Source: Anaerosolibacter carboniphilus (GTDB lineage Bacteria; Bacillota; Clostridia; Peptostreptococcales; Thermotaleaceae). From it: a stretch of DNA of 64,000 bases. Below are positions 25,543 through 35,588 of this stretch, in pieces. The notes under the pieces are model-generated. The model saw only the letters and a list, made by a program, of their open reading frames with translations. It ran no database searches and was not told the DNA's origin. Every line of letters starts with the position of its first letter. The first letter of the stretch is position 1. The stretch spans positions 1 to 64,000 of the forward strand of contig NZ_JACHEN010000020.1 in the NCBI RefSeq assembly GCF_014205875.1. The letters are read 5' to 3'. Made by a program: the position numbers and the translations under genes.

Positions 25543-26070
25543 ATGTTTTCCAACAATACACAGCAGCAAGCAGAACAGAAGCTAATTCTGCTACATATTC
25601 TTCATGAATTTAATATTCCCCTTACCAACACACAAATTACTGAATTTGTCATGGAAAAGGACTACATGAATTATTTTTCTCTTCAGCAATATTTAGGTGA
25701 GTTGGTTTCTTCCCATATGCTTGAATACAGTGCCAGCAGCGATCAATATTTTTATCTTTTAACTGAAAAGGGGAGAAATACTCTTCAATTTTTTAAAGAT
25801 CGCCTATCCCCAGATATGATTACTGCAATCCAAAAGTCTGTAGATTTAAAAAAACAAATGCTTTTAAAAGAAATGCAAATAACAGCAGAATATATAAAAA
25901 GAAAAGACAGCGAATATATTGTAGACCTAAAGGTAGTAGAAAATGATATTACCCTTATTGACCTAAAATTAAGCGTAGTCACCAATAAACACGCAAAGCA
26001 GATTTGTGAGAAATGGAAAAACGAAGCACCTAGCTTGTATGGTGAAATCATCAACCTATTAATCCGATAA
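25543..26070 (+). CDS. DUF4364 family protein
   Basis: A cytoplasmic protein of about 175 residues. The N-terminal half looks like a winged helix (FNIPLTNTQITEFVM, LLTEKGRNTLQFF), followed by a helical segment and a C-terminal beta-rich part. It matches the DUF4364 pattern common in Clostridia next to spore genes. I start at the ATG at 25543 (AGTAGGTGAACCC in front). The winged helix suggests DNA binding; the actual role is unknown. It ends at a bidirectional terminator. Confidence 0.75.
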   Translation: MFSNNTQQQAEQKLILLHILHEFNIPLTNTQITEFVMEKDYMNYFSLQQYLGELVSSHMLEYSASSDQYFYLLTEKGRNTLQFFKDRLSPDMITAIQKSVDLKKQMLLKEMQITAEYIKRKDSEYIVDLKVVENDITLIDLKLSVVTNKHAKQICEKWKNEAPSLYGEIINLLIR

Positions 26071-26107
26071 TAAAACCCTTTATTTTGAAAAGAAATAAAG
26101 GGTTTTA
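26071..26107. terminator. Bidirectional terminator
   Basis: A 15-bp stem (TAAAACCCTTTATTT and complement) between the DUF4364 gene and the convergent beta-propeller gene. Confidence 0.85.
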
Positions 26108-27052
26108 TATACAAAGGATACCATTCGGCTCTATTCCAGTTGCAATATGCTTTAGTACCTTCCATTGCTTCATGTCTATTACCGTCAGTGTATTGTCTTG
26201 AACGTTTGAAACAAAGATATATTTATTGTGACGATCCTTTACGATGCTATTGGGCATACGCCCAACGTTAATCCTTCCCACCAGTTTTCGGTCCTCTATT
26301 CGTAGTATGTGTACCGCATTGAGGTCTGCATCCGTGATAAACAGGTGCTTCTCTTCTTCATCCAAGGTCGCTTCCATAGGCATTCGGCCTAATCGAATAC
26401 GCTCCACAATCTTCATGTAATGGGTATCTAAGATGGTAATACTTCCGCCTTCTATGGCGGAAAAACTTGTGTTTACAATGTATAGAAGACTTCCCTTCTC
26501 ATTGAGGGTTAAGTGATATGGATTCAAACTTACTCGAATAGATCTTTCAATATCGTTTGATTCCGTATCAATCACAGTTAAAGCGTTGGTATCTAGGTTG
26601 GCAACATAAAGCTTCTGCCCATCTCTACTCAGTTTCACATCATGAGGCATACCTCCTACAGGAATCTGAGTGTGTAAAACTCTGGTCTCTAAGTCAACCA
26701 CTGATACAGAATTGGAATCTGAATTCGATACATATAGGCTTTTATTTTTTTTACAAATCTCCATATGGGTAGGACAGCTACCTACACAAATTTCGTCAAT
26801 AACTCTGTTAAGGATTAAATCAATGATACTAATGCCCCCTGAATGGGAATTTGTAGTATACAGATACTTATTATTGTAATCAATGGTAATGTGGTGGGGC
26901 CCTAGTATCGGTTTTTTGACTGTTCTGAAATAACGTCCATGATTGAGATAAATCTTACTTCGCTCCTTCATATCATTTAAATCTACAATCGATATGGTGT
27001 CTTCTCCCATATTGCTTACAAAAACGATATTTTCAAAGCCCATTACCATCCC
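26105..27052 (-). CDS. YVTN-repeat beta-propeller protein
   Basis: A protein of about 315 residues made of seven or so 40-residue blades. Each carries a variant of LYVSNSDSNSVSVVDLETR or IFVSNVQDNTLTVIDM, the YVTN/YncE pattern. No signal peptide is seen, so it is probably cytoplasmic or scaffold-like. I favour a start at the ATG at 27052 or the next in-frame ATG, after GGGGTGATGGG. The function is unknown; such proteins often act as binding platforms. Confidence 0.75.
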   Translation of the reverse strand, partial: GMVMGFENIVFVSNMGEDTISIVDLNDMKERSKIYLNHGRYFRTVKKPILGPHHITIDYNNKYLYTTNSHSGGISIIDLILNRVIDEICVGSCPTHMEICKKNKSLYVSNSDSNSVSVVDLETRVLHTQIPVGGMPHDVKLSRDGQKLYVANLDTNALTVIDTESNDIERSIRVSLNPYHLTLNEKGSLLYIVNTSFSAIEGGSITILDTHYMKIVERIRLGRMPMEATLDEEEKHLFITDADLNAVHILRIEDRKLVGRINVGRMPNSIVKDRHNKYIFVSNVQDNTLTVIDMKQWKVLKHIATGIEPNGILCI

Positions 27053-27205
27053 ATCACCCCATAGCAAAGTTGCATTCTCCTATTTTCGTCGCTTTATATC
27101 ATAGTATGCTCACAGTCTATTGTTGTGAATTGTTTTTATTGACCTTTCCATCCTGTTATATTAATATATTGAATGAACTATATAAGGTGAAACAGGAGGC
27201 TTAAT

Positions 27206-27457
27206 ATGTATATTTATAAGACAACAGGTGTTTGTTCTAAACAAATTGAATTTCATGTAGAGGAATCTATTTTGAAAGAAGTGAAATTTTACGCTGGATG
27301 TCCCGGTAGTCTTCAAGGTATTAGCAGACTGATTTCTGGAATGCACATTGATGACGCCATTGAGAAATTGCATGGAATTACATGCAGTGGAAAAAATACA
27401 TCCTGCCCTGATCAATTGACAAAAGCACTAATGCTGTTAAAGGAACAGATTGCATAG
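27206..27457 (+). CDS. TSCPD domain protein (TIGR03905 type)
   Basis: An 83-residue protein with the conserved cysteines C10, C32, C60 and C67 and the motif TCSGKNTSCPDQL, the TSCPD signature. The domain also occurs at the C-terminus of class II ribonucleotide reductases, where it binds metal. Stand-alone copies are common in Clostridia and have no proven role. The ATG has ACAGGAGGCTTAAT in front. Single gene with its own terminator. Confidence 0.85.
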   Translation: MYIYKTTGVCSKQIEFHVEESILKEVKFYAGCPGSLQGISRLISGMHIDDAIEKLHGITCSGKNTSCPDQLTKALMLLKEQIA

Positions 27458-27460
27458 AAT

Positions 27461-27498
27461 ATAAATAAGGTACCAACCAAGGTTGGTACCTTATTTAT
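27461..27498. terminator. Bidirectional terminator
   Basis: A perfect 18-bp stem (ATAAATAAGGTACCAACC and complement) with a two-base loop, between convergent genes. Confidence 0.8.
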
Positions 27499-27697
27499 AT
27501 AGTATTCTATAATAAAGATTTTCCTTAGAACACCTTAACCTTCTCAGTTTAGCTTCCCGAATCAATTGATCACATCGCTTTAAGGCCTCATCATCGTGTA
27601 TATCCTGGGTTCGCATATAATCAAAGGTATGATGGATTTGATTGAGCAAATCATTATCCTTCATTTTTTTATAAGGTCTAAATTCTAGTATTTTCAT
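27491..27697 (-). CDS. Small conserved-looking protein of unknown function, 68 residues
   Basis: A 68-residue hydrophilic protein starting MKILEFRPYKKMKDNDLL, rich in charged residues and without a membrane segment. I start at the ATG at 27697, which has GGGGGAGAAATC in front; the open frame continues upstream without a ribosome site. I recognise no family. It is convergent with the TSCPD gene. Confidence 0.6.
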   Translation of the reverse strand: MKILEFRPYKKMKDNDLLNQIHHTFDYMRTQDIHDDEALKRCDQLIREAKLRRLRCSKENLYYRILYK

Positions 27698-27803
27698 GAT
27701 TTCTCCCCCACTTCCTATTGCTATTATATTCTGCAAGGGAGAAAATATGATTGTTTGTTATTACTTAAAACTTTGCATACGGCGGTGGCAGCTGATCTAT
27801 CTC

Positions 27804-29105
27804 TTATCTGTTTTGTTCTTTCAATAGACTTCGCACATCTCCAATCATATAAAGAGATCCACAAAAAACAATTACATCATCTATAGACGAAGAATTCAAC
27901 GCCTCATTTACCGCAGAAGGAATGGGCTCTGCCTTGATGGTTGTTTTTCCATAGACACTTACCTTTTCAGCCAACATATCCAAATCCATGGCCCTAGGAT
28001 TATTAGGTTTCGTCAATACAATCCGCTTTGCCAAAGGCACGATCTCCCTCAACATCCCCTCTACATTCTTATCTCCTAGGATCCCTATCACGAGAACGAT
28101 GTTTTTTTCACTATAAAGGGTTTTGATTGTCCTTGACAAAGCCTGCATACCATGAACATTGTGAGCACCATCTATAATGATCGTTGGACTTCTTCTAATT
28201 ACTTCCAGCCTCCCCGGCCAGTTTGCGTTCATAAATCCCTTATACAAAGCTTCCTTTGAAATAGTAATTTGATGAACAGATTCTAAAATATATAGGGCAG
28301 TTAAAGCAACCGTAGCATTTTGGATTTGATGCTCTCCTAGCATAGAAATTTTCATGTTTTCTATTCTCTCCTCCCCATAGGAAACATGAAAGCATTGGCC
28401 AGAGTCATCATAGGAAACTATTTCGGCCATAGCAATCGGTGCTATAGTTACTGGTGCTTTAAGCTCTCTGGACACACCCTCTATAACCTCCATTGCCTCT
28501 TCTTTTTGGGGATAAGTCACCACAGGACAATTGTTCTTGATAATACCTGCCTTTTCAAATGCAATTTTTCCCAAGGTATCCCCCAAGTAATCTACATGAT
28601 CATAGTCAATAGGAGTAATGACAGAAACCAAAGGATCATCAATGACATTCGTAGAATCTCCTCTACCGCCTAAACCCACTTCTAGAACTAGATAATCCAC
28701 CTTCTTTCGTTTAAAGTATTCAAAGCCAATGGCTGTAACTACTTCAAATTCCGTGGGATGATTCTTTCCATGGGATAACATCAATTCAACCTTTTCCTTG
28801 GTATAGGCCGTAATTTCTGCCAACTCCTCTTTGGGGATATTTACGCCGTTGACGCGAATCCGCTCCGTAAATTCCTCAAGATAGGGCGATGTATATAAAC
28901 CTACCCTGTAGCCTTGTTCTATCAGTACGCTGCTAATGTAAGCACATGTGGACCCCTTGCCATTGGTACCTGCCACATGGATCACTTTTAGCCCTTTATG
29001 GGGATTTTCCATGAGGTGAAGAAGGTAATTTATATTGCCCAACCCCAGTTTACTTCCAAACTTATAGGTGCCATGGATATAATCCAATGCTTGTTCATAA
29101 TTCAT
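27804..29105 (-). CDS. folC: Bifunctional folylpolyglutamate/dihydrofolate synthase
   Basis: A 433-residue Mur-ligase-family enzyme that adds glutamate to folates. The P-loop GTNGKGSTCAYIS lies near residue 46. The second ATP site (LEVGLGGRGDSTN, ITPIDYDHVDYLG) and the C-terminal IIDGAHNVHGM are present. It lies 58 bases after valS in the same orientation, so it is likely in the T-box-valS transcription unit, a frequent pairing in Firmicutes. The ATG has GGGGGGACGCAGG in front. Confidence 0.95.
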   Translation of the reverse strand: MNYEQALDYIHGTYKFGSKLGLGNINYLLHLMENPHKGLKVIHVAGTNGKGSTCAYISSVLIEQGYRVGLYTSPYLEEFTERIRVNGVNIPKEELAEITAYTKEKVELMLSHGKNHPTEFEVVTAIGFEYFKRKKVDYLVLEVGLGGRGDSTNVIDDPLVSVITPIDYDHVDYLGDTLGKIAFEKAGIIKNNCPVVTYPQKEEAMEVIEGVSRELKAPVTIAPIAMAEIVSYDDSGQCFHVSYGEERIENMKISMLGEHQIQNATVALTALYILESVHQITISKEALYKGFMNANWPGRLEVIRRSPTIIIDGAHNVHGMQALSRTIKTLYSEKNIVLVIGILGDKNVEGMLREIVPLAKRIVLTKPNNPRAMDLDMLAEKVSVYGKTTIKAEPIPSAVNEALNSSSIDDVIVFCGSLYMIGDVRSLLKEQNR

Positions 29106-29137
29106 CCTGCGTCCCCCCGATTTTTACTATTTAGAAC

Positions 29138-29158
29138 AGCCGGGTTCCGGGCCCGGCT
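29138..29158 (-). terminator. GC-rich hairpin between valS and folC
   Basis: AGCCGGG / CCCGGCT with a 7-base loop in the valS-folC gap. The T-run is on the plus-strand side, so on the minus strand it is at most a partial terminator or processing site. Confidence 0.4.
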
Positions 29159-29162
29159 ATTT

Positions 29163-31823
29163 TTACTTCATTTTTTTCTTAAGCTGTTCTAATCTCTCCA
29201 ATACCTTTTCCATCATGCTTTGATAACTATTTTGCTTTTCTGTTTCCTCTTGGATCACCTCTTTAGGCGCCTTCGCCAAGAAGCCTTGATTCGATAACTT
29301 TCCACTCACCCGCTTCAATTCTCCTTCAAGTTTTGACTTCTCTTTTTCTAATCTTTCAATTTCTTTTTCAAAGTCTACCAGATCATCTAACGGTAAGAAT
29401 ATTTCTGCCCCCTTAGTTACAGCTGACATGGCGTCTTCTGGAATATCCTTCTTTTCCTTCAGAATCACAACTTCAGATGCACTGGCTAAGGTGACAAAAT
29501 GCTCTTTTCCTTGGGATAAGGCCTCAAAAGCTTCGCCTGTTGCTACCGCAATCACCCTTGCCTTTCTGGAAGGAATGACATTCATCTCGGAACGGATATT
29601 TCTAATGCTTCGGATAGCCTCCATGATAATCTCCATGCTTTGTACTTCGCCAGGATAGTTTAGTTCTTCTCTGTATTGAGGCCATTCTGCAATCATGACG
29701 CTCTTTTCCGTTGTGGTAGGAAGGTGCTGCCATATTTCCTCCGTGATGAATGGCATGAAGGGATGCAATAGCTTTAATATATTCTCCAAGACATAAGTTA
29801 GCGTATATAGAGCCGCTCGCCTCGTATTCGCCTCCTGACCATAAAGTCTTGGCTTTACTAGTTCAATATACCAATCACAGTATTCACTCCAAATAAAGTC
29901 GTAAACCTTCTGAACAGCCATTCCCAGCTCAAACTTATCAAGATTCTCTGTTATTTCCTTCGATACTGTATTCATTCTAGATAAAATCCATTGATCCGCT
30001 AAGGTCAAGTATGGCTTACTTTCTACCATGCTGAGTCCTTCTTCATTTAAGTTCATCAATACAAATCGCGTTGCATTCCATAGCTTATTTGCAAAATTTC
30101 TGCTGGCCTCCACCCTTTCCATGTAGAAACGCATATCATTTCCCGGGGAATTTCCTGTAGCCAAGGTGAATCGTAAAGCATCGGCACCATATTGATCGAT
30201 AATATCCAATGGATCAATACCATTGCCCAATGATTTACTCATCTTTCTTCCTTGGCCATCTCTCACAAGACCATGAACAAAAACATATTTGAAAGGAATA
30301 TCCTCCATTTGTTCCAAACCAGAGAATACCATTCTTACAACCCAGAAAAAGATAATATCATATCCTGTTACCAATACATCTGTAGGATAGAAATATTTTA
30401 ACTCTGGTGTCTGTTCTGGCCATCCTAATGTTGAAAAAGGCCATAAGGCAGAACTGAACCAAGTGTCCAATACATCCTCGTCCTGCTGAAACGCCTTGCT
30501 ATGGCATTTATGACATTCTTGAGGCAATTCTCTTGATACAATGAATTCTCCACAATCTTGACAATAATATGCAGGGATTCTGTGCCCCCACCATAGCTGT
30601 CGAGAAATACACCAATCTTTGATATTTTCAAGCCAATGAAGATAAATCTTACTAAAGCGATCTGGAACAAATTTTAATTTTCCATTGTGAATCACCTCAA
30701 TGGCAGGCTTTGCCAATTCCTCCATCTTTACAAACCACTGATCCGATAGTCTTGGCTCTACGACGGTATCGCAACGGTAGCAAATGCCTACATTATGTTG
30801 ATGCTCTTTCACTTGCATTAAAAAGCCTTGGGCTTCTAGATCCTGTACTAGGGCCTTTCTGCATGCATAACGATCCATTCCTTCATACTTGCCAGCATGT
30901 TCATTCATCGTAGCATTTCCATGCATTACTGTTATTTGAGGTAAGTTATGTCTCAAACCTACTTCGAAGTCATTTGGATCATGGGCTGGGGTGATCTTTA
31001 CGGCACCTGTACCAAATTCCTTATCAACATATTCATCAGCGATCACAGGTATTTCTCGATTTACAATCGGTAATATGAGTGTCTTTCCAATCAAATGACG
31101 ATATCTTTCATCCTCTGGGTGGACAGCAACCGCTGTATCTCCCAACATTGTCTCAGGTCTTGTCGTTGCAATTTCAATATATTCATCAGAATCTTTTACT
31201 GGATATTTAATATGCCAAAAATATCCTTGTTTCTCCTCATGCTCTACCTCTGCATCGGATAGGGAGGTCATACAGTCAGGACACCAGTTAATCAGGCGAT
31301 TTCCCCTGTAGATATATCCCTTTTCATAAAGCTTGATGAATACTTCTGTCACAGCTTTGCTGCAGCCCTCATCCATCGTAAATCTTTCACGAGACCAATC
31401 GCAGGAGTTTCCAAGCTTCTTCATTTGATCGACGATTCTGCCACCGTACTCTTCTTTCCATGCCCAGGCACGCTTTAAAAATTCTTCTCTACCTAAATCT
31501 TGCTTACTAAGCCCTTCCTCCTCTTGAATCTTCTCAACTACCTTTACCTCTGTAGCAATACTGGCATGATCTGTGCCCGGCAACCATAAAGCTTCATATC
31601 CCTGCATTCTTTTCCAACGAATCAAAATATCCTGTAGGCTATGATCCAGTGCATGACCCATGTGGAGCTGACCTGTAATATTCGGTGGCGGCAATACAAT
31701 GGTAAAGGGCTTTTTATTTTCATTTACCTCCGCTTTAAAATATCCTTTCTCCATCCATTCATCGTAAATTCTTTTTTCAAAATCTTGAGGATTATAGGTT
31801 TTATCCAAATTTTTAATTTCCAT
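29163..31823 (-). CDS. valS: Valyl-tRNA synthetase
   Basis: An 886-residue class I synthetase. The HIGH motif is in [18 protein letters not shown], the editing domain in [19 protein letters not shown], the KMSKS loop in [11 protein letters not shown], and a C-terminal coiled-coil arm closes the protein. Length is standard. The ATG has GAAGGGAGAGTTTTT in front. A T-box with specifier GTA (Val) precedes the operon, so expression rises when tRNA-Val is uncharged. Confidence 0.98.
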   Translation of the reverse strand: MEIKNLDKTYNPQDFEKRIYDEWMEKGYFKAEVNENKKPFTIVLPPPNITGQLHMGHALDHSLQDILIRWKRMQGYEALWLPGTDHASIATEVKVVEKIQEEEGLSKQDLGREEFLKRAWAWKEEYGGRIVDQMKKLGNSCDWSRERFTMDEGCSKAVTEVFIKLYEKGYIYRGNRLINWCPDCMTSLSDAEVEHEEKQGYFWHIKYPVKDSDEYIEIATTRPETMLGDTAVAVHPEDERYRHLIGKTLILPIVNREIPVIADEYVDKEFGTGAVKITPAHDPNDFEVGLRHNLPQITVMHGNATMNEHAGKYEGMDRYACRKALVQDLEAQGFLMQVKEHQHNVGICYRCDTVVEPRLSDQWFVKMEELAKPAIEVIHNGKLKFVPDRFSKIYLHWLENIKDWCISRQLWWGHRIPAYYCQDCGEFIVSRELPQECHKCHSKAFQQDEDVLDTWFSSALWPFSTLGWPEQTPELKYFYPTDVLVTGYDIIFFWVVRMVFSGLEQMEDIPFKYVFVHGLVRDGQGRKMSKSLGNGIDPLDIIDQYGADALRFTLATGNSPGNDMRFYMERVEASRNFANKLWNATRFVLMNLNEEGLSMVESKPYLTLADQWILSRMNTVSKEITENLDKFELGMAVQKVYDFIWSEYCDWYIELVKPRLYGQEANTRRAALYTLTYVLENILKLLHPFMPFITEEIWQHLPTTTEKSVMIAEWPQYREELNYPGEVQSMEIIMEAIRSIRNIRSEMNVIPSRKARVIAVATGEAFEALSQGKEHFVTLASASEVVILKEKKDIPEDAMSAVTKGAEIFLPLDDLVDFEKEIERLEKEKSKLEGELKRVSGKLSNQGFLAKAPKEVIQEETEKQNSYQSMMEKVLERLEQLKKKMK

Positions 31824-31844
31824 AAAAACTCTCCCTTCGTCAAT

Positions 31845-32057
31845 TTATAATATTCTTATCCACTCCAAATATCTTGGAATTTCACTCTTAAAAATAATGA
31901 TTACTCCTATCACAGCACAAGTGAGGCCGATCATTTTGATTTGTAATGCTTGATTCTTCCCCCTAACAGGGATAAATCTTGTTATAGATGCTGTGCCATA
32001 TACCAAGCATGCACCAACCATTAGTAACAACAATCCTACAATAAACACATCTTTCAC
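31845..32057 (-). CDS. Small two-helix membrane protein between the T-box and valS
   Basis: A 70-residue protein with two hydrophobic segments (residues 5-25 and 43-60) joined by a basic loop (RFIPVRGKNQALQIKM). The ATG at 32057 follows GAGGTGAAAG. It is the first frame after the T-box terminator and is followed by valS after about 20 bases, so it is under tRNA-Val control. I do not recognise a family. Confidence 0.6.
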   Translation of the reverse strand: MKDVFIVGLLLLMVGACLVYGTASITRFIPVRGKNQALQIKMIGLTCAVIGVIIIFKSEIPRYLEWIRIL

Positions 32058-32074
32058 CTCAACAGAACAAAATA

Positions 32075-32300
32075 AAAACCCTTCAATCCTTAATTTAAGG
32101 ACGAAGGGTTACTCGCGGTACCACCTTAATTCCAGAATAACTTCTGGCACTTCGATGATCTATAACGGGATTACCCGGCCGAACCTAATACCAGCGTTTC
32201 TCAGTTCAGCAACTCAGAAGCTACCTTCGATTACACTTGCCTAAGGAATCTTTCAGCTCATAAATTCCTCTCTCTAAAGGCAGTACCTAATCTACTCCTC
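32075..32300 (-). ncRNA. T-box leader of the valS operon
   Basis: On the minus strand: Stem I from about 32290 (TTAGAGAGAGGAATTTATG), specifier region CGAAG-GTA-GCTTCTGAG with GTA at 32224-32222, T-box GGTGGTACCGCGA at 32125-32113, and a terminator stem AACCCTTCGTCCTT / AAGGATTGAAGGGTT then five T. GTA is a valine codon and agrees with valS downstream. Confidence 0.95.
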
Positions 32301-32387
32301 TTCATCAATGTTTTTGATAAAATTCTTATTGTCCATTATTATATATGATGTATACCAAAAGTCAAGACACTTTATTGTATTTCCCAA

Positions 32388-32915
32388 TTACGCATCTATA
32401 TTCTTATGGATCTGTTTAAAGCCGGACACATAATTATGAAAAGCCAATAAGGTAAAACAAACTGCTAAAACCATAATATAGATAGCAAAAGGTAAATGAA
32501 GTACCACAGCTAAGATAGCCACATACATCATCACCGTGGCAAATTTTCCGTAGTGATTAGCCTGAATAACCACTTTGTCTTTATAATAATAGAGTATCAG
32601 TGCACCAAGGATCATGAATAATTCTTTGATACCAATCACAACAATAACCCAAAGGGGAAGAATACCTTTATCCGTAAAGCAAAACAATACCGTTAACTGC
32701 ATAAGCTTGTCAGCCAAGGGATCCATCGCTTGTCCCCACTTCGTAATCATATTGTATTTTCGTGCAACATACCCATCCAGAATATCCGTAAAGCCTGCAA
32801 ACAAAAAGATTGAGGTGGCTGCCATTATGCTTCCTTGTCCATCACCATACAATACATAAACAAAGACAGGGATTAATAAGAAACGAACAAAGGTTAATAA
32901 ATTCGCAATATTCAT
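32388..32915 (-). CDS. pgsA: CDP-diacylglycerol-glycerol-3-phosphate 3-phosphatidyltransferase
   Basis: A 175-residue membrane enzyme with four or five helices and the CDP-alcohol phosphotransferase motif: Asp-Gly-x2-Ala-Arg-x8-Gly-x3-Asp-x3-Asp within DILDGYVARKYNM and GQAMDPLADK. It makes phosphatidylglycerophosphate, the first step to phosphatidylglycerol. The ATG has AAAAGGGGTGACGG in front. It might instead be a paralogue with another alcohol acceptor, such as cardiolipin synthase of this fold. Confidence 0.85.
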   Translation of the reverse strand: MNIANLLTFVRFLLIPVFVYVLYGDGQGSIMAATSIFLFAGFTDILDGYVARKYNMITKWGQAMDPLADKLMQLTVLFCFTDKGILPLWVIVVIGIKELFMILGALILYYYKDKVVIQANHYGKFATVMMYVAILAVVLHLPFAIYIMVLAVCFTLLAFHNYVSGFKQIHKNIDA

Positions 32916-33047
32916 CCGTCACCCCTTTTCTTGCCATACTGACATAATTTACCTATATTATTATTATACACTACATTTTACTATTGTGCCCAAAATTCCT
33001 TTATTCCATCATTCAATTTTGTTGAAAATTTAATTCAAAGCTTGATA

Positions 33048-33087
33048 AAAAACTAAAACTATCCACATAGGGATAGTTTTAGTTTTT
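33048..33087 (-). terminator. Terminator of the PRC-barrel gene
   Basis: A 17-bp stem (AAAAACTAAAACTATCC and complement) with a short loop, T-rich on both strands. Confidence 0.8.
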
Positions 33088-33089
33088 CA

Positions 33090-33809
33090 TTATTTTACAC
33101 TTAAAGTAAGCTCCATGAATTTTCCTGCCTCTTCAGCAGTCTTTATCACTTCTTCTGTAACGATCTGCCCTTCATAAGCAATGAGAACTTCTCCATCAAG
33201 AATTGTCTTTACTAATTCTCTGCCTAGTAAATACTCTTTCTGCTTTCTCGCAATGGCTTCAGCGGTGTCTTCAGCTCCTGGCTCGTCTATAGTTTCCAAT
33301 ACCTTTCTATCATTTAAAACTTCTTCAATGGAAGCCATCAATTTGTCATGGACATCGTGCTCTACGATGGTAACTTCCTTTCCAAAGGTGATAATAGATT
33401 CCGATGAAACAAATTTCGCGTCACCATCTTTGCCAATTTCACAACCCAGTATTTTTCCGCTTTCATCATCAATGAAAATTTCTGTGATCAATCCTAGGTT
33501 CTTGCCTTTTTTAGTAAAAATCTTAGAATTTACCACGGAAACATTCTTGTTTAAAAGTTCAACCACTTTTGATTCCTTTTGGGCATCTACTACCAAATCA
33601 GAAGTCTCAATCATCAATGCCTCATCACCGATTCCCATGATTTTACTCATAGGAACCACTTTAACATTAAACATGGATTGATCATCTACTAGAAAATATT
33701 CTAATCTGCCATCCTTTGGCTCAATCACTATATCTTTGATCTTTCCAATCTCTTTACCTTCAAATACACTGATGATGGGCAAATGGATAATTTCCTTCAA
33801 GCTTTTCAC
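33090..33809 (-). CDS. PRC-barrel domain protein
   Basis: A 239-residue protein with two PRC-barrel-like domains. One is at residues 1-75 (LPIISVFEGKEIGKIKDIVIE) and one at about 88-155 (SKIFTKKGKNLGLITEIFIDD). A helical C-terminal tail follows. PRC barrels occur in RimM and in photosynthetic reaction-centre H subunits; in Firmicutes they are also found near spore and membrane genes. It starts with GTG after AAGGGGGAAAACGAA. The role is unknown. The TPR gene lies directly upstream, likely in the same transcription unit. Confidence 0.75.
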   Translation of the reverse strand: MKSLKEIIHLPIISVFEGKEIGKIKDIVIEPKDGRLEYFLVDDQSMFNVKVVPMSKIMGIGDEALMIETSDLVVDAQKESKVVELLNKNVSVVNSKIFTKKGKNLGLITEIFIDDESGKILGCEIGKDGDAKFVSSESIITFGKEVTIVEHDVHDKLMASIEEVLNDRKVLETIDEPGAEDTAEAIARKQKEYLLGRELVKTILDGEVLIAYEGQIVTEEVIKTAEEAGKFMELTLSVK

Positions 33810-33829
33810 TTCGTTTTCCCCCTTATATC

Positions 33830-34630
33830 CTAGCTTTTCAAAATGTGCGCAATTTCTTCCATTCGCTGGCTCTGTAAGGCATCTCTATGCTGCTGTACAA
33901 AGCAGTACAAAACATTCTCTGCCTGCCTCGATTGGCCTATTTCTTTATAAATTGCCGCTATATTTATACAACTAGTAAATTCTTCATCTAATGTGGTGGC
34001 TCCCTTCAGAGATGTCATAAATCCTTCCAATGCCTTTATGTAATTTCCTTCTTCTCTATATACAAGGGCTTGTTGGTATGGATCCACAACCTCCAAGGGC
34101 TTTGTTTTTTCTACGTCAGAAATACTGTTATCTTTTTCCAGACGGATCTCTTCCATATAAAGGGAATCGAAGTATTCTCCAAGTAACCCCAAATCTTCAT
34201 CCTGCCCTTGAGCAATTTCTAAAACTTCTTCTAGAGACTCTGGTAGCTCTATGGCGGATACATATTGAGCCTCAGCTAGATGCTCCATCGGAGAAGCCAA
34301 CATCATATGCTCATGAAGCAAGGATGGTTTCGAAGCCAAATAGTTCATTCCTTCAGGAACCAATGCAGCATATCTGTTGTTCAGCATGAATACAGCGGTA
34401 ATGATTACTACAGTATATAGAATTGCAACATTTTTGAAATTATAATAGATTGCGAGAAAGGGAAACGTGAATCCCGTAGTAGTACCAAGCAATGTACTAT
34501 TCATAAACAATCTTTTGCTAATTCCCATTCTGTAAAAAATTTTATCATAAGAAAAATAGAGTAATACATTCACCACAGCAATAAACAAAACTATCCCATT
34601 TACAACCCTCCTTTTTGACATATTTCTCAC
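33830..34630 (-). CDS. Membrane-anchored TPR-like protein
   Basis: A 266-residue protein. Three hydrophobic segments fill the first 90 residues (VVNGIVLFIAVVNVLLYF, TTGFTFPFLAIYYNF, VAILYTVVIITAVFML). The rest is soluble with TPR-like helix pairs (PYQQALVYREEGNYIKALEGFMTSL begins here as PYQQALVYREEGNYIKALE, and INIAAIYKEIGQSRQAENVL). Start is GTG 34630 or ATG 34621; neither has a strong ribosome site. Probably a scaffold protein; no defined function. Confidence 0.6.
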   Translation of the reverse strand: MRNMSKRRVVNGIVLFIAVVNVLLYFSYDKIFYRMGISKRLFMNSTLLGTTTGFTFPFLAIYYNFKNVAILYTVVIITAVFMLNNRYAALVPEGMNYLASKPSLLHEHMMLASPMEHLAEAQYVSAIELPESLEEVLEIAQGQDEDLGLLGEYFDSLYMEEIRLEKDNSISDVEKTKPLEVVDPYQQALVYREEGNYIKALEGFMTSLKGATTLDEEFTSCINIAAIYKEIGQSRQAENVLYCFVQQHRDALQSQRMEEIAHILKS

Positions 34631-34715
34631 ATGATCATTTCACATTTCTACATAATGCGGCGAATTCCTTTTCCCTCCTGTCAATTCATGGCAAATGAGT
34701 CTGCATGCCCATAAA

Positions 34716-34746
34716 AAAACAAGCCATAGGTCCTATGACTTGTTTT
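34716..34746 (-). terminator. Terminator of the flavin reductase gene
   Basis: A stem AAAACAAG-CATAGG / CCTATG-CTTGTTTT with one mismatch, overlapping the 3' end of the gene. Confidence 0.75.
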
Positions 34747-35230
34747 AATAGCAGATGGTTCCCATCTTATTCGTCATGATCAAGGGTCTTTTTGACTCAT
34801 CATAATTGGCGGCCAACACTTCAGCAACAAAGAGGGTATGATCCCCTGCAACAACGGCATCCTTTACACGACATTCTAGGTTAGCGATTGCTCCTTTAAT
34901 ATGAAATCCCTTCACAAATTGGGTTTCTTGCGTTTCAATACCAACATCATCGAACTTATCGATATGATATGCTGTTTTAGTACCGCAGGACAATGCTAAA
35001 GCTTCTTGCTCTTCCGAGAGCAATGCAAGTACAAATTCTCCTGCTTCTTCAATCAACGGATGTATGTACCTTTCCGGAGCAATACTAACCACAATCAATG
35101 GCGGATCATTAGAGACCTTTGATATCCAAGCAACTGTGGTTACATCTTTTTTATCATCCGTTTTGGCAACAACCAATCCCACAGGATTTACTATTTTCCG
35201 CAGCCCTTTTTTTATTTGCTCATCATTCAT
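34745..35230 (-). CDS. Flavin reductase-like domain protein
   Basis: A 161-residue protein of the flavin reductase/FMN-binding split-barrel family. It shows PVGLVVAKTDD, TVAWISKVSNDPPLIVVSI and GDHTLFVAEVLAA. The family reduces or binds FMN, often as high-molecular-weight rubredoxin-like redox proteins in anaerobes. The ATG follows AAGAGGAGGTTCAAAGG and overlaps the end of the gene upstream by 8 bases, so the two are coupled. Confidence 0.85.
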   Translation of the reverse strand: MNDEQIKKGLRKIVNPVGLVVAKTDDKKDVTTVAWISKVSNDPPLIVVSIAPERYIHPLIEEAGEFVLALLSEEQEALALSCGTKTAYHIDKFDDVGIETQETQFVKGFHIKGAIANLECRVKDAVVAGDHTLFVAEVLAANYDESKRPLIMTNKMGTICY

Positions 35231-35588
35231 CCTTTGAACCTCCTCTTAACAGACGAAGAGAATATCTTCGATCCAAGTAATCTACCAATTGCTTCACCAT
35301 CTCCACATAATTGCTGTTTAATACATCCCACTCTCTTTTGTAGTTCGCATAGATGTATCGCTTTACACTGGACGGTGACAGGTATCGATTTTCCTTCTGC
35401 TCTGCAAACTCTTTATAAACACATAATCTGGATATCCTGCCATTGCCTGTTTGCAAATTCACTGGATTGATTCCGTGCTCTATCTCATTCTTATGTACCA
35501 GTGCATACCAATAAAAGTCACCTACACTGCCCTTTATGTAACCAAACTTATATTTTCCTTCATCAATTTTAATATTATAATTATTCAC
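35223..35588 (-). CDS. Uncharacterised protein, DUF7678-like N-terminal part
   Basis: A 121-residue soluble protein. The first half (KFGYIKGSVGDFYWYALVHK, HGINPVNLQTGNGRISRLCVY) resembles small clostridial proteins of the DUF7678 type, which carry GI-N-GRISKL. The second half is basic and helical (SSVKRYIYANYKREW, VDYLDRRYSLRLLRGG). It starts with GTG after GGAGGTAGAGCATCAG. It overlaps the flavin reductase gene by 8 bases. Function unknown; the family match is from memory and tentative. Confidence 0.55.
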   Translation of the reverse strand: MNNYNIKIDEGKYKFGYIKGSVGDFYWYALVHKNEIEHGINPVNLQTGNGRISRLCVYKEFAEQKENRYLSPSSVKRYIYANYKREWDVLNSNYVEMVKQLVDYLDRRYSLRLLRGGSKDE

